Below are positions 1-8,619 of a stretch of DNA of 64,000 bases, in pieces. This stretch comes from Devosia limi DSM 17137. GTDB lineage: Bacteria; Pseudomonadota; Alphaproteobacteria; Rhizobiales; Devosiaceae. Under the pieces are notes generated by a model that made no database searches, had not been told where the DNA came from, and saw nothing but the letters and a program-made list of their open reading frames with translations. Position numbers and translations under genes: made by a program. Position 1 is the first letter of the stretch, and each line of letters starts with the position of its first letter. The stretch lies in contig NZ_FQVC01000010.1 in NCBI RefSeq assembly GCF_900128975.1, positions 81,045 through 145,044 of the forward strand, in the 5' to 3' direction.

Positions 1-45
1 CGTAATTTAATATCCATTGCAATGGTGAATGTCACGGAGAGCTCC

Positions 46-1203
46 ATGACCCTATCGTTTAACGAGCGCCAGGTGCTCGAACTTATCTTCCTCGGCGAAG
101 CCCCGTCGCGTGTCGAAATGGCCCAGACCCTGGGCCTGACAGGCGCTTCCTTGACCCGCATCGTCACGCGGCTGCTCGGCGAGGGGCTGATCGAGGAGAA
201 GGCCGACCGCACCGGCCAGCAGGGCCAGCCCCGTCGGGTCATCTCCATCGTGCCCGGCCAGCATTTCAGCGCCGGCGTCAACTTTTCGCGCCGCCAGGTG
301 CAAGTCGCATTGATCGATCTGGCCGGCATCATAGTCGGCACAAAAAGTGTGCCGATCAGCGGGGCAAGCCCCAACCAGATCGTGGCGGCGACCAGGACAG
401 GTCTCGGCTCGCTTCTTGCGGCAAACAGTCTCGACCAGAAGGATCTCGTCGGTTTCGGCGTTTCGGTGCCGGGCAATTTCGGGCGTGATGCCAATGACTT
501 CCGGGCGCATGAGCTGTTTCCGCAAATCGAGGGCATCAGTTTCGCCGATGACCTTGCTGCCATGTTCGAGGCGCCGGTCTTCTTCGAGAATGACGGCGCT
601 TGCGCGGCCCTGGGCGAACACATGTTCGGCGCCGGCCGGGGGGTGGGTCACCTGTTTCTTATCCATGTTGGCCACGGCTTCGGCGGCGGCGGCATCCTGG
701 CCGGTCGCCTGTTTCGCGGTGCCAATGGCAATGCCTGCCTGCCCGGTCCCATTTTCCCGATCGGCACGCCCCGCCCCTCCGGCCAGGACTTGCTCGATAC
801 CCTTGCCGCCAAAGGTTTTGCAGGTCTCGAACTAACCGATATCGAGTTGGAAGGCGAGGATGTGCGTCCGCACCTGCTGTCCTGGATCGATCGCGCCGGC
901 GAACAGCTGGGCAGGGCGGCACTGATCATCAGCGGTCTGTTCGATCCAGCGATAATCCTGGTCGGCGGCCGCCTGCCCGCTTGGGTTAACGAGGCCCTGG
1001 CCAGACAGGCGAGCGATATTACCGCGGCGGCACCTGGGCCCTCGCGCGGGTTGAAGTCGGTTGAATTGACCCCCTCGCAACTGGGATCTTCGGCAGGCGC
1101 CGTCGGAGCGGCAAGCCTCCCGTTTTTCTCCAAGTATTTCTCCGGAGCCACCCACGACGCCTTCAGCAACTACCGAAATGGCCGCCGCTCTGCGGCTTCG
1201 TGA
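46..1203 (+). CDS. ROK-family transcriptional regulator
   Basis: Sugar-responsive repressor type: an N-terminal winged helix-turn-helix (about residues 5-60, with LTRIVTRLLGEGLIEE as recognition/wing region) followed by a ROK sugar-kinase-like domain. ROK motifs visible are FFENDGACAALGE (catalytic-region ENDxxxAALGE) and a glycine-rich phosphate loop HVGHGFGGGGILAGRL. The Cys-rich zinc motif (CxCGxxGCxE) usual in ROK proteins is absent. An in-frame ATG lies at 22, but GGAGAG at 36-41 sits directly before the ATG at 46, so 46 is preferred; the 5' flank is cut by the window edge. The DadA-like oxidoreductase and TAXI transporter downstream are plausible targets, by position only. Family call is firm; effector unknown. 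Confidence 0.88.
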   Translation: MTLSFNERQVLELIFLGEAPSRVEMAQTLGLTGASLTRIVTRLLGEGLIEEKADRTGQQGQPRRVISIVPGQHFSAGVNFSRRQVQVALIDLAGIIVGTKSVPISGASPNQIVAATRTGLGSLLAANSLDQKDLVGFGVSVPGNFGRDANDFRAHELFPQIEGISFADDLAAMFEAPVFFENDGACAALGEHMFGAGRGVGHLFLIHVGHGFGGGGILAGRLFRGANGNACLPGPIFPIGTPRPSGQDLLDTLAAKGFAGLELTDIELEGEDVRPHLLSWIDRAGEQLGRAALIISGLFDPAIILVGGRLPAWVNEALARQASDITAAAPGPSRGLKSVELTPSQLGSSAGAVGAASLPFFSKYFSGATHDAFSNYRNGRRSAAS

Positions 1204-1292
1204 TCCCGTATCCATACGAAATTTCTGTGTCAGGTCCGAAAGGTCTGCGCTGTCTGTCATATCCGCAAACCGACCGCCGGGGCTGGTGACGG

Positions 1293-1321
1293 TTGACTTC
1301 GGTCCCGTCAGTCGCGAAAAT
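1293..1321 (+). promoter_or_regulatory. possible sigma-70 promoter ahead of the oxidoreductase
   Basis: TTGACT at 1293-1298 and GAAAAT at 1316-1321 are separated by 17 bp, in the 278-bp gap between the ROK gene and the oxidoreductase. The -10 is weak. Nothing else in this gap looks coding; a 61-codon frame at 1178-1363 overlaps the end of the ROK gene and has no ribosome-binding site. Confidence 0.3.
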
Positions 1322-1481
1322 TCCGACAAATCCGGAAACCGTTCATGCCTTCCAACCCCCTGATCCATTGTGACGCCCATCATGTGCGCCATGCAGTTTG
1401 CGGCGGTGGCGGGGGCGTGGCGGCTGCCCGGTATCAAGCGCGTGTGGGCTAGGCCGAACACGAGCAAAATTTAGGTCGATC

Positions 1482-2675
1482 ATGACAGATATTATCGTAC
1501 TAGGCGCCGGCATGGTCGGCGTATGCACGGCACTGGCCCTGCAGGATCAGGGACATGCCGTGAGCGTGATCGATCGGCGCGGGCCGGGCCAGGAAACCAG
1601 CTATGGCAATGCCGGCATTATTCAGGCTGAGGCCGTCGAGCCCTATCCGCTGCCGCTCGATCTGCCCACATTGGCCGATATTGCGCTTGGCCGCACCAAT
1701 AATGTCGCCTGGAGCCTGGGTGGCATGCGCCACTGGCTGGGCCCTGTGCTGCGCTATGCGCGCAATTCGCTGCCGCATGGCTATCGGTCCAGAATTGTCC
1801 CCGCCTGGTCCAGGATGATTCACAGTGCCACCGCCGACCACGGCGCGCTGATTGCCGCCTCGGGAGCCGAGGATCTCATCTCGCGTGAGGGCTACCGCAA
1901 GGTCTATCGCACCGAATGTGAATTTGCGGCTGCGGCAGCCGCGGCCGGGCGCTATCAAGCCGAACATGGGGTGCCGCACCGATTGCTGGATGGCGCTGAA
2001 ATTGCCGCAGCCGAACCCGGCCTTCGACACCCGCTTGCAGGAGCAGTGCATTGGACCAGTTCCTGGTCCTGCAAGGACCCGGGCGCGCTGGTCGAGCGTT
2101 ACGCAGACCTGTTCGAGCGCCGGGGCGGTCGCTTCCTGCGCGGGGACGCGATGAGTCTGCAGCGCCAGGGGCAGGGCTGGCTGGTTCAGGCCGATGGCGG
2201 TGCGGTCGAGGCCGAACGCGCGGTGGTCTGCCTTGGCCCCTGGTCGCCAGGCTTGCTGGCCCGCTTCGGGCATCGCATTCCAATGGTGTTCAAACGTGGC
2301 TACCACCGGCATTTCGGCGTGGAGCAGGGGCCTCGCCTCCCCATGATGGATGTCGAAACCGGCACCTTCCTGTCGCCCATGACCAGAGGTTTGCGCGTAT
2401 TGACCGGCGCTGAACTGAACGGCATCGCCGCGCCCCCCAGCCTGCGTCAGCTGCAGTATTCAACCCAGGCGGCACAGCAATTGTTCAAGCTGGGCGTGCC
2501 GGTCGAGGACAAGGCATGGATGGGCACGCGGCCGTGCCTGCCGGGCATGCTGCCAATGATCGGGCCATCGCCGCGCCAGCCTGGGCTTTGGTATAATTTC
2601 GGCCATGGACATCAGGGCTTTACCCTGGGACCGACCACTGCCCGCCTGCTGAGCGAGGCCATGAAAGCGGCCTAG
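1482..2675 (+). CDS. DadA-like FAD-dependent D-amino-acid dehydrogenase
   Basis: Flavoprotein of the DAO/DadA superfamily (397 aa), expected to oxidise a D-amino acid or related amine to the 2-oxo acid and pass electrons to the respiratory chain. The Rossmann FAD motif lies at the extreme N-terminus (DIIVLGAGMVGVCTALAL, GxGxxG), followed by SYGNAGII, typical of DadA (flavin region). The C-terminal PMIGPSPRQPGLWYNFGHGHQGFTLGP block is the conserved DadA substrate/FAD region. The open frame extends upstream to 1398, but the GxGxxG motif must sit near the N-terminus, so the ATG at 1482 is chosen (AGGT at 1473-1476). It is followed 164 bp on by a TAXI-TRAP transporter, which may import the substrate. 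Exact substrate not determinable. Confidence 0.85.
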   Translation: MTDIIVLGAGMVGVCTALALQDQGHAVSVIDRRGPGQETSYGNAGIIQAEAVEPYPLPLDLPTLADIALGRTNNVAWSLGGMRHWLGPVLRYARNSLPHGYRSRIVPAWSRMIHSATADHGALIAASGAEDLISREGYRKVYRTECEFAAAAAAAGRYQAEHGVPHRLLDGAEIAAAEPGLRHPLAGAVHWTSSWSCKDPGALVERYADLFERRGGRFLRGDAMSLQRQGQGWLVQADGGAVEAERAVVCLGPWSPGLLARFGHRIPMVFKRGYHRHFGVEQGPRLPMMDVETGTFLSPMTRGLRVLTGAELNGIAAPPSLRQLQYSTQAAQQLFKLGVPVEDKAWMGTRPCLPGMLPMIGPSPRQPGLWYNFGHGHQGFTLGPTTARLLSEAMKAA

Positions 2676-2752
2676 CAGCGCCAATCGATGAGCCTCGAGA
2701 TGCTTCGACTGGGTATATCCCTTGTCTATTCGCTATCTCTGGCCGCCGGGAG

Positions 2753-2780
2753 TTGTCATATCCGGCGCGTTGTCCATAAT
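2753..2780 (+). promoter_or_regulatory. sigma-70-like promoter for the first TAXI-TRAP operon
   Basis: TTGTCA (2753-2758) and CATAAT (2775-2780) with a 16-bp spacer lie about 60 bp before the binding-protein start. The second TAXI operon at 34 kb uses a -24/-12 promoter instead, so the two systems are controlled differently. Confidence 0.45.
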
Positions 2781-2839
2781 GCGGCAGGCTTTGCCAAGAT
2801 CGACCATAGTAAAAAGCTGCAGAGACAGGGAATATACAC

Positions 2840-3838
2840 ATGAAGACATGGATCGCTATCGCAGCTGCGTCGCTGATGGGCCTCACCGCCCAGCCAGCTG
2901 TTTCGCAGGATATGCAATTCTTCCGCATTGGTACTGGCGGCACGGCCGGCACCTATTATCCAATCGGTGGTTTGATCGCCAACGCCATTTCCAACCCGCC
3001 CGGCTCGCGCGCCTGCGAAGATGGTGGCTCTTGTGGTGTCCCCGGTCTGGTGGCGACCGCCGTTGCCTCCAATGGTTCGGTCGGCAACATCAATGGCGTT
3101 GCCGGTGGCAATCTTGAAGCTGGTTTCTCCCAGTCCGACGTCGCCTATTGGGCCCAGACCGGCACCGGTATCTGGGAAGGAAAGGACGCCGTTTCCGATC
3201 TGCGCCTCATCGCCAATCTTTACCCCGAAAGCATCCACATCGTCGCCCGCGCGGATGCCGGCATTGCTTCGGTTGCCGATTTGAAAGGCAAGAGGGTTTC
3301 GCTCGATGAGCCCGGTTCGGGTACGCTGGTCGACGCCAAGATCATTCTCGATGCCTTCGGGCTGGGCGAGTCCGACATCCAGGCTGAATATCTCAAGCCC
3401 GACCAGGCCGCCGACCGGATGCGGGACGGCCAGATGGATGCCTTCTTCTTCGTTGGCGGCTATCCAGCCGGTGCCATCGCTGAACTGGCAACGCAGCAGG
3501 ACATCGTTCTGGTTCCGGTGACGGGGCCCGAAGTCGATGCGATGCTTGCTGAATACTCGTTCTTTGCCAAGGATAGCTTCCCGGCCGACACCTATAATGG
3601 TGTCTCCGCAGACGTACCAACCCTGTCGGTTGGCGCCCAGATGGTGACATCGGCCACCCTGTCCGATGACCTCGTCTATGGCATCACCAAGGCGCTCTAT
3701 AACGACAATACCCAGCGCCTGTTTGCTGCGGGCCATGCCAAGGGCAAGATGATCACGCTCGACAATGCTGTTCAGGGCGCGGGCATTCCGTTCCACCCTG
3801 GTGCGGAAAAGTTCTATAAGGAAGCCGGGAAGCTCTAA
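2840..3838 (+). CDS. TAXI-family TRAP transporter substrate-binding protein
   Basis: Periplasmic substrate-binding subunit of a TRAP transporter of the TAXI branch (332 aa). A signal peptide covers residues 1-22 (MKTWIAIAAASLMGLTAQPAVS). The mature start carries the TAXI hallmark RIGTGGTAGTYYPIGG, and the C-terminus has the family's IPFHPGAEKFYKEAG. Ribosome-binding site CAGGGAA lies 8 bp before the ATG. TAXI proteins bind dicarboxylates or amino acids such as glutamate; here the substrate is unknown, and the upstream DadA-like enzyme hints at an amino acid. It is followed by a terminator-like hairpin and then the fused permease. A second, clearly divergent TAXI binding protein is at 34137-35090. 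Confidence 0.93.
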   Translation: MKTWIAIAAASLMGLTAQPAVSQDMQFFRIGTGGTAGTYYPIGGLIANAISNPPGSRACEDGGSCGVPGLVATAVASNGSVGNINGVAGGNLEAGFSQSDVAYWAQTGTGIWEGKDAVSDLRLIANLYPESIHIVARADAGIASVADLKGKRVSLDEPGSGTLVDAKIILDAFGLGESDIQAEYLKPDQAADRMRDGQMDAFFFVGGYPAGAIAELATQQDIVLVPVTGPEVDAMLAEYSFFAKDSFPADTYNGVSADVPTLSVGAQMVTSATLSDDLVYGITKALYNDNTQRLFAAGHAKGKMITLDNAVQGAGIPFHPGAEKFYKEAGKL

Positions 3839-3858
3839 CACTTTCCTGGATCACGACT

Positions 3859-3891
3859 ATACGTGGCCAGCTTCTGGCCACGTATTTTTTT
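3859..3891 (+). terminator. intra-operon intrinsic terminator/attenuator
   Basis: A perfect 12-bp stem (3859-3870 with 3874-3885, 3-nt loop) is followed by a run of T (3885-3891). It lies between the binding-protein gene and the permease gene, only 18 bp before the permease start. It should stop most transcripts or protect the upstream message, giving excess binding protein over permease. Confidence 0.85.
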
Positions 3892-3908
3892 AATTGGGAC
3901 GAGACACC

Positions 3909-5996
3909 ATGACCGGCAGCGCCCTGAAGCAAGACGACGAAGCTCTTAGCGCAGAAGCCCTGCACGCTCTGGAACAGGAATACGATCCAGAGGCGCGCTT
4001 TCGGCCGCTCGAACGTCCCGCTGCGATCATGACCAGCGCCATTCTGTTCCTGCTGGCATGCTATCATTTCTATACGGCCGGTTTCGGCATTCCCCAGGCG
4101 ACCACCCACCGCGGCTTGCATATGGGCGTGTCGCTTTTTCTGGTGTTTCTCAGCTTTTCCGCTTTCTCGGGCGCCCACAAACCTTCGCGCCAGCCAAAAA
4201 TTCTCGGCCTGCCCATACTGGATTGGCTGCTGGCTATTGTCGGCGCGGTATCGTCGTTTTACGTGCCCTGGATCTATAGCGAACTGGCCTTCCGCGTCGG
4301 CGATCCGCTCGCCATCGATGTGATCATGGGCACGGCATTGCTGGTCGTGCTGCTCGAGGCGGTCCGGCGCGCCATGGGGTGGCCCCTGCCGGTCATTGCC
4401 ATCCTCTTCATGGCCTATGCCTATTTCGGCCAGCACATGCCGGGCATTTTTGTCCATCCTGGCGCCAGCTGGGAAACCATCGTCAATCACCTTTACCTGA
4501 CCTCACAGGGCGTCTACGGCACTGCGCTGGGCGTGATCGCCACCTACGTTTTCCACTTCGTGCTGTTCGGCGTCATGGCCCAGCGCATTGGCCTGGGCAA
4601 ACTCTTTATCGATCTCGCCAGCGCGCTGACGGGCCGCTATTCAGGCGGCCCTGCCAAGGTGTCGGTGCTGGCCTCGGCGATGCTGGGGTCGATTTCGGGT
4701 TCGTCGATCGCCAATACGGTGACCACTGGCGCCCTGACTATTCCCGCCATGATCAAGATCGGCTTCAAGCGCCATTTCGCTGCTGCTGTGGAGGCCGCGT
4801 CGTCCACCGGTGGGCAGATCACGCCTCCGGTCATGGGCGCCGTTGCCTTCCTCATGGTCGAATATCTCGGCATCCCGCTCCGCCTCATTCTGATCGCGGC
4901 CATCGTGCCGGCCTTCATGCACTTCTTCGGCGTACTCGTTCAGGTGCATCTTGAGGCGCGACGACAGGGCATTCGGGGCCTGAGCAAAGAAGAATTGCCC
5001 AACGCGGTCAAGGTGCTGCGCGAGGGCTGGATGTCGACCATCCCCCTGATCCTGCTGGTCTATATGCTGATGTCCGGACGTACCCCGTTCGCGGCCGCTT
5101 TCTGGTCGATCACGGCTTGTATGGGGGTCTATCTGGTCCAGTCGTTCATGCGCAGTGGCCTGGTCGGCGGGCTCAAGGATTTCTGCGTCGGGGTCTATGA
5201 GGGCTTTTCGCTCGGCGCGCGGCAAACCCTCTCCATCACCGCAGCTGCCGCCTTGGTCGGTGTGGTGATCGGTGTGGTCACCCTGACCGGCGTCGGCTTC
5301 AAGATTGCCTTCATGGTGACCTCGGTTGCCCAGGGCTGGGCAGTCGATGTCCACGGTGTCCTTGCCATCCTGCCATTCGAGGTGCTGAGCCAGGAAAACC
5401 TGACGCTGCTGTTCACTTTGATGATGACGGCAGTGGTCTGCGTCCTCATGGGCGCCGGCATTCCAACCACCGCGAACTACATCATCATGGTGGCGATCGC
5501 AGCGCCGGTCCTGGTGATGTTGAATGTCGAGCCGCTGGTGGCCCATTTCTTCGTGTTCTATTACGGGGTGATCGCCGACGTCACGCCGCCGGTGGCCCTG
5601 GCCGCCTATGCGGCGTCAGGCATTGCCGGCGCCAATGCGTTCCAGGCCGGCAATACCGCCTTCCGGCTCTCCATGGGCAAGGCCCTCGTGCCATTCGTGT
5701 TCGTATTCTCGCCCTCGCTGCTGCTGGTCACCGCCGACTTCACCTGGCCAGATTTCGTTCTGGCCTTCACCGGCGCCGTTCTGGGTATCCTGTCGCTCTC
5801 CGCCGCCATCACCAATTGGCTGACGGCACCTCTCTGGAAAGTCGAGCGGGCCTTCCTTGTCGTCGGCGCCTTCCTGCTGATCGCTCCGGAATTGATCTCG
5901 ACCGCTATCGGCGCGACCATCCTAGGCCTGGTCTGGCTGCGCCAATTCATTGCGCGGGGCAATCTGCGTGCAACGCCCGAAAACGCTGCGGACTAG
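3909..5996 (+). CDS. TRAP transporter fused permease (DctQM type, TAXI-associated)
   Basis: Single-polypeptide TRAP membrane component (695 aa) in which the small DctQ-like and large DctM-like domains are fused, as is usual for TAXI systems. It drives Na+-coupled uptake with the binding protein encoded just upstream. Many hydrophobic segments are visible. Conserved DctM elements include GSISGSSIANTVTTGALTIP, ASSTGGQITPPVMGAVAF, and MGAGIPTTANYIIMVAIAAP followed by DVTPPVALAAYAASG. The frame can start at a TTG at 3894, but the ATG at 3909 is the better start (GGGACGAG just upstream). No DUF1850 gene follows, unlike the second system. Confidence 0.93.
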   Translation: MTGSALKQDDEALSAEALHALEQEYDPEARFRPLERPAAIMTSAILFLLACYHFYTAGFGIPQATTHRGLHMGVSLFLVFLSFSAFSGAHKPSRQPKILGLPILDWLLAIVGAVSSFYVPWIYSELAFRVGDPLAIDVIMGTALLVVLLEAVRRAMGWPLPVIAILFMAYAYFGQHMPGIFVHPGASWETIVNHLYLTSQGVYGTALGVIATYVFHFVLFGVMAQRIGLGKLFIDLASALTGRYSGGPAKVSVLASAMLGSISGSSIANTVTTGALTIPAMIKIGFKRHFAAAVEAASSTGGQITPPVMGAVAFLMVEYLGIPLRLILIAAIVPAFMHFFGVLVQVHLEARRQGIRGLSKEELPNAVKVLREGWMSTIPLILLVYMLMSGRTPFAAAFWSITACMGVYLVQSFMRSGLVGGLKDFCVGVYEGFSLGARQTLSITAAAALVGVVIGVVTLTGVGFKIAFMVTSVAQGWAVDVHGVLAILPFEVLSQENLTLLFTLMMTAVVCVLMGAGIPTTANYIIMVAIAAPVLVMLNVEPLVAHFFVFYYGVIADVTPPVALAAYAASGIAGANAFQAGNTAFRLSMGKALVPFVFVFSPSLLLVTADFTWPDFVLAFTGAVLGILSLSAAITNWLTAPLWKVERAFLVVGAFLLIAPELISTAIGATILGLVWLRQFIARGNLRATPENAAD

Positions 5997-6447
5997 GCGG
6001 TCCGCAGCACGCCTTCGTGCCGTGTCCTGATCGCTTCATCGCCATTGGCGGTTTGGCCGCGAAACGTCATTGACTGGATGCGCATGGCGTCCGGCTGGTC
6101 CATGGCCGCACCTGCCTGAAGCATCGCAGTCCTGTTGAGCGATCATCCAGCCTGTCCGGCGGCATGGATCGGCTCGGCGCCGGCTTGGGCGGAAATGGCG
6201 CGGAATGACGGCTATCGCATCTTCGACACTGAAAGCGGGTCCGTCGACGGACCCAAGTCGGTCAGTGTCAGGTTCCTAGATCGCGTCGCAGACTTCATCT
6301 CCACAAGGCCGAATTGCCTTGGCAATTTGAGCGGCGGTGCATTGCTGGCAGAGCATGGGGATATTGCCAGCCGGATGGCACAAGCGCAAAGATTTGACAG
6401 GGCCGGATTTTGACTTAGCGTGTCATGTCTTGCAGGTGGACAGGCGA
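5997..6447 (+). other. intergenic region, no convincing gene
   Basis: 450 bp between the TRAP permease and the first araC-type gene. A 92-codon open frame (6135-6413) has no ribosome-binding site or recognisable motif and I do not call it. TTGACA occurs at 6394-6399, about 50 bp before the regulator start, without a clear -10. I do not see the direct-repeat operator that precedes the second araC gene and the HAF genes. Confidence 0.5.
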
Positions 6448-7410
6448 ATGGAAGATTGGCTGTTTTCGAGCGGAGACTGTTCGCGGCCGCATCAGTTCGA
6501 AAATGCGGAGCGGCTGCGCTTCCGGCACGGTTCAACGCATGCCTATCTCGAGGAGACGCCAGTCCTGCCCGGGATCTGGCTCTATCGTGGCGAGGCTACG
6601 GCCAATTGTCAGTTTCAGATCGAGGTGGGGGGCGGTGACCGCCAGGGCCGGGTCATCATGGGCGGACTGCTGTCGAGCCGGGGCATGCTCAATCTCGAAG
6701 GCTGTGACGACATGGTGTGGCGCGACGATGGACGGTTCTATGCCCTGTCGCCTATCGAGCGGCATTGCCGCTATGATATCGACGCGGAGCGCGGCTGGCG
6801 GCTGGTTGCGCTGCGGGTCGAGGCTGAGGCCATGGACCTGCTTGGCGCGGATGACAGACTGCCCGACATCGTGAACGACGTGCTCACAGTGCGCAGGGAC
6901 AACCTGGCCGATATGGGGACGTTGCCGGGGGGCATCAGGCGTCTCAGCCAGTCGCTGCTGCGCACGCCCTTCGAAGGACGGGTTGGCAAGCTGTTCATGC
7001 AGTCCAAGGTGCTGGAACTGCTGGCGTACCAATTCCAGCATCTGGGCGAACGACCTGCGCCAAAGACCTTATCTGCGATCGAACTGACCAGGATCAGGAT
7101 GTCGCGCGACATGCTGCTGGCTAATCTACGCGACCCGCCGGACCTTGAGGCGCTTGCAAGCGCGGTGGGACTTTCGTCCAAGAAGCTCAATCGCGGCTTT
7201 CGCGATCTCTATGGCACGACGGTCTTCGCCTATCTGCACGATGCCCGGCTCGATGCGGCGCGCGCTGCTCTGGAAGCGGGCACACCCCTGCCATTGAAGC
7301 AACTGGCCTGGGAGCTGGGCTATGGGCAGGTCAGCAATTTCGTGACTGCCTTCCGCCGTCGCTTCGGGGTGACGCCTGGCAGTTTGCGGGACGCAAAGGC
7401 ACCGGCCTGA
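6448..7410 (+). CDS. AraC-family transcriptional regulator (PchR-like), paralogue 1
   Basis: 320-aa regulator with an N-terminal sensing domain and a C-terminal double helix-turn-helix. The DNA-binding part reads DLEALASAVGLSSKKLNRGF (HTH1) and LKQLAWELGYGQVSNFVTAF (HTH2), ending RRRFGVTPGSLR. This is the style of PchR-type siderophore regulators (known family resemblance, not proof of ligand). The start at 6448 is supported by AGGTGGA at 6434-6440, 7 bp away; longer frames lack this. It is a paralogue of the next gene: HTH2 is nearly identical, so both probably read the same operator, while the sensing domains have diverged. No paralogue-type operator is seen before this gene. Confidence 0.9.
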   Translation: MEDWLFSSGDCSRPHQFENAERLRFRHGSTHAYLEETPVLPGIWLYRGEATANCQFQIEVGGGDRQGRVIMGGLLSSRGMLNLEGCDDMVWRDDGRFYALSPIERHCRYDIDAERGWRLVALRVEAEAMDLLGADDRLPDIVNDVLTVRRDNLADMGTLPGGIRRLSQSLLRTPFEGRVGKLFMQSKVLELLAYQFQHLGERPAPKTLSAIELTRIRMSRDMLLANLRDPPDLEALASAVGLSSKKLNRGFRDLYGTTVFAYLHDARLDAARAALEAGTPLPLKQLAWELGYGQVSNFVTAFRRRFGVTPGSLRDAKAPA

Positions 7411-7416
7411 CCGGGC

Positions 7417-7463
7417 ATATGCGCGGCGTAAATCCTTATGCGCAATGGTCCGGGAGATTGAAA
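7417..7463 (+). promoter_or_regulatory. tandem AraC-type operator and -35 box upstream of the second araC gene
   Basis: Direct repeats ATATGCGCGGCG (7417-7428) and TTATGCGCAATG (7436-7447), 19 bp apart, are followed exactly 10 bp later by TTGAAA (7458-7463). The same arrangement, with the same 10-bp distance from second repeat to -35, precedes both HAF genes at 8549 and 10842. No good -10 is visible here, as is common for activator-dependent promoters. Suggests autoregulation of the araC gene. Confidence 0.6.
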
Positions 7464-7564
7464 TCGGGCTCTGGAAGGGCGAGGCAAACGGCCCGTTCTG
7501 TCGAGCCGGAGCCTGACCCATAGCTAGAAATTCTGTCAGTTGGCGCGCCCCGACGCCGCTTTCG

Positions 7565-8539
7565 GTGGGGACACGACGACGCTGGGCCTTTGCAGGCAGC
7601 AAAGCCGGCACCACCGAAGTCTTCGACGGTGACGGTCGGATCGCGGTGGAGAAGGCAAGCCTGTCCGTGCGCATGGATCACGCGGTGATCCGCGAAGGCC
7701 TATCGCTCTTCAGTGGCGGTGGCATGTCACCCCATGGCTTTTCGATATCTCCGTCAGGCGACTTGCCATCGAACAATCTGGTGCTGGGTTGCATGCTGGG
7801 GGGCTCGGGCGTGATTCATGCCGAGGGCAATGCGAGCCATGGGTGGCGCGTACCCGGGCAGATGTATGCCGTCAGCTTTTCTGAGCGGAAGCTCAGCTAC
7901 GACATTGATGGCAGGGCCGAATATCGCTCAGTCGCGCTGATGCTGACGCCAGACGCGCTCGAAGCGATCGGCTCGCAGGACGGCTTGCCCCGGTCGGTGG
8001 ATGCTGTGCTCAACCGGCGCGCCGACCCCATGCTGCTCATGCGGGCCATGGCGCCGGGCGCGATCCGGATCGCGCAGGAAATGATGATGCCGATCTATCA
8101 GGGCTCCATGCAGCATCTCTACCAGGAAGGATTGGCGCTTCAACTGCTGGCGATGCAAATGGACATGCTGGCCGAGACGCCACCGGAGGCCAGTGAATTG
8201 AGCCCGCGAGACCTGATGCGGGTGCGCGAGGCGCGCGAGCGGCTACTGGCCAACGTCAAGGCACCCGATGATCTGGGCGGCCTGGCGCGCGCCGTGGGCC
8301 TGTCGCCCCGAAAGCTCAACCAGGGCTTCCGCATTGTGTTTGGTGCGACGGTCTTCGACTATCTGCTGGAGGCGCGCATGCAGGCGGCGCGACGCATGCT
8401 CGATGAAGGACACGAGATGTCGCTCAAACAGTTAGCCTGGTCGGTGGGCTATGGGCAGGTGTCCAATTTCAGCACGGCGTTCCGCCGCCGCTTCGGGGTG
8501 CCGCCCGGACACTACCGGCGGGAGCGCGCCGAGGACTGA
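7565..8539 (+). CDS. AraC-family transcriptional regulator (PchR-like), paralogue 2
   Basis: About 324-aa paralogue of the preceding regulator. HTH1 is DLGGLARAVGLSPRKLNQGF and HTH2 is LKQLAWSVGYGQVSNFSTAF, nearly the same as in paralogue 1, whereas the sensing domain is only weakly alike. The start is uncertain: a GTG at 7565 gives a length matching paralogue 1, while the first ATG in frame (7673) would remove part of the sensing domain. Its own upstream region carries the tandem operator shared with the two HAF genes downstream, so it is the best candidate for their activator and for autoregulation. Ligand unknown. Confidence 0.85.
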   Translation: MGTRRRWAFAGSKAGTTEVFDGDGRIAVEKASLSVRMDHAVIREGLSLFSGGGMSPHGFSISPSGDLPSNNLVLGCMLGGSGVIHAEGNASHGWRVPGQMYAVSFSERKLSYDIDGRAEYRSVALMLTPDALEAIGSQDGLPRSVDAVLNRRADPMLLMRAMAPGAIRIAQEMMMPIYQGSMQHLYQEGLALQLLAMQMDMLAETPPEASELSPRDLMRVREARERLLANVKAPDDLGGLARAVGLSPRKLNQGFRIVFGATVFDYLLEARMQAARRMLDEGHEMSLKQLAWSVGYGQVSNFSTAFRRRFGVPPGHYRRERAED

Positions 8540-8548
8540 CGCTGCGCC

Positions 8549-8617
8549 TTATGCCTGCCGGTCGTCTTTTATGTCTGCCGCCCCGAAGCGTTGAGCGTCG
8601 AAGGTCACTCCCATAAT
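8549..8617 (+). promoter_or_regulatory. tandem AraC-type operator plus promoter of the first HAF gene
   Basis: Direct repeats TTATGCCTGCCG (8549-8560) and TTATGTCTGCCG (8569-8580), 20 bp apart, then 10 bp, then TTGAGC (8591-8596), 15-bp spacer and CATAAT (8612-8617). Every distance from the second repeat onward is identical to the promoter of the intact HAF paralogue at 10842-10909. Confidence 0.6.
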
Positions 8618-8619
8618 TG

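Noticed and set aside
1178..1363. 61-codon ORF after the ROK gene
   Set aside because: Overlaps the ROK 3' end, no ribosome-binding site or motif.
7417..7447. Reading the TTATGCGC direct repeats as sigma-54 or LuxR-type inverted sites
   Set aside because: They are head-to-tail with a 19-20 bp period, and followed by a -35 box; that suits AraC-type tandem half sites.
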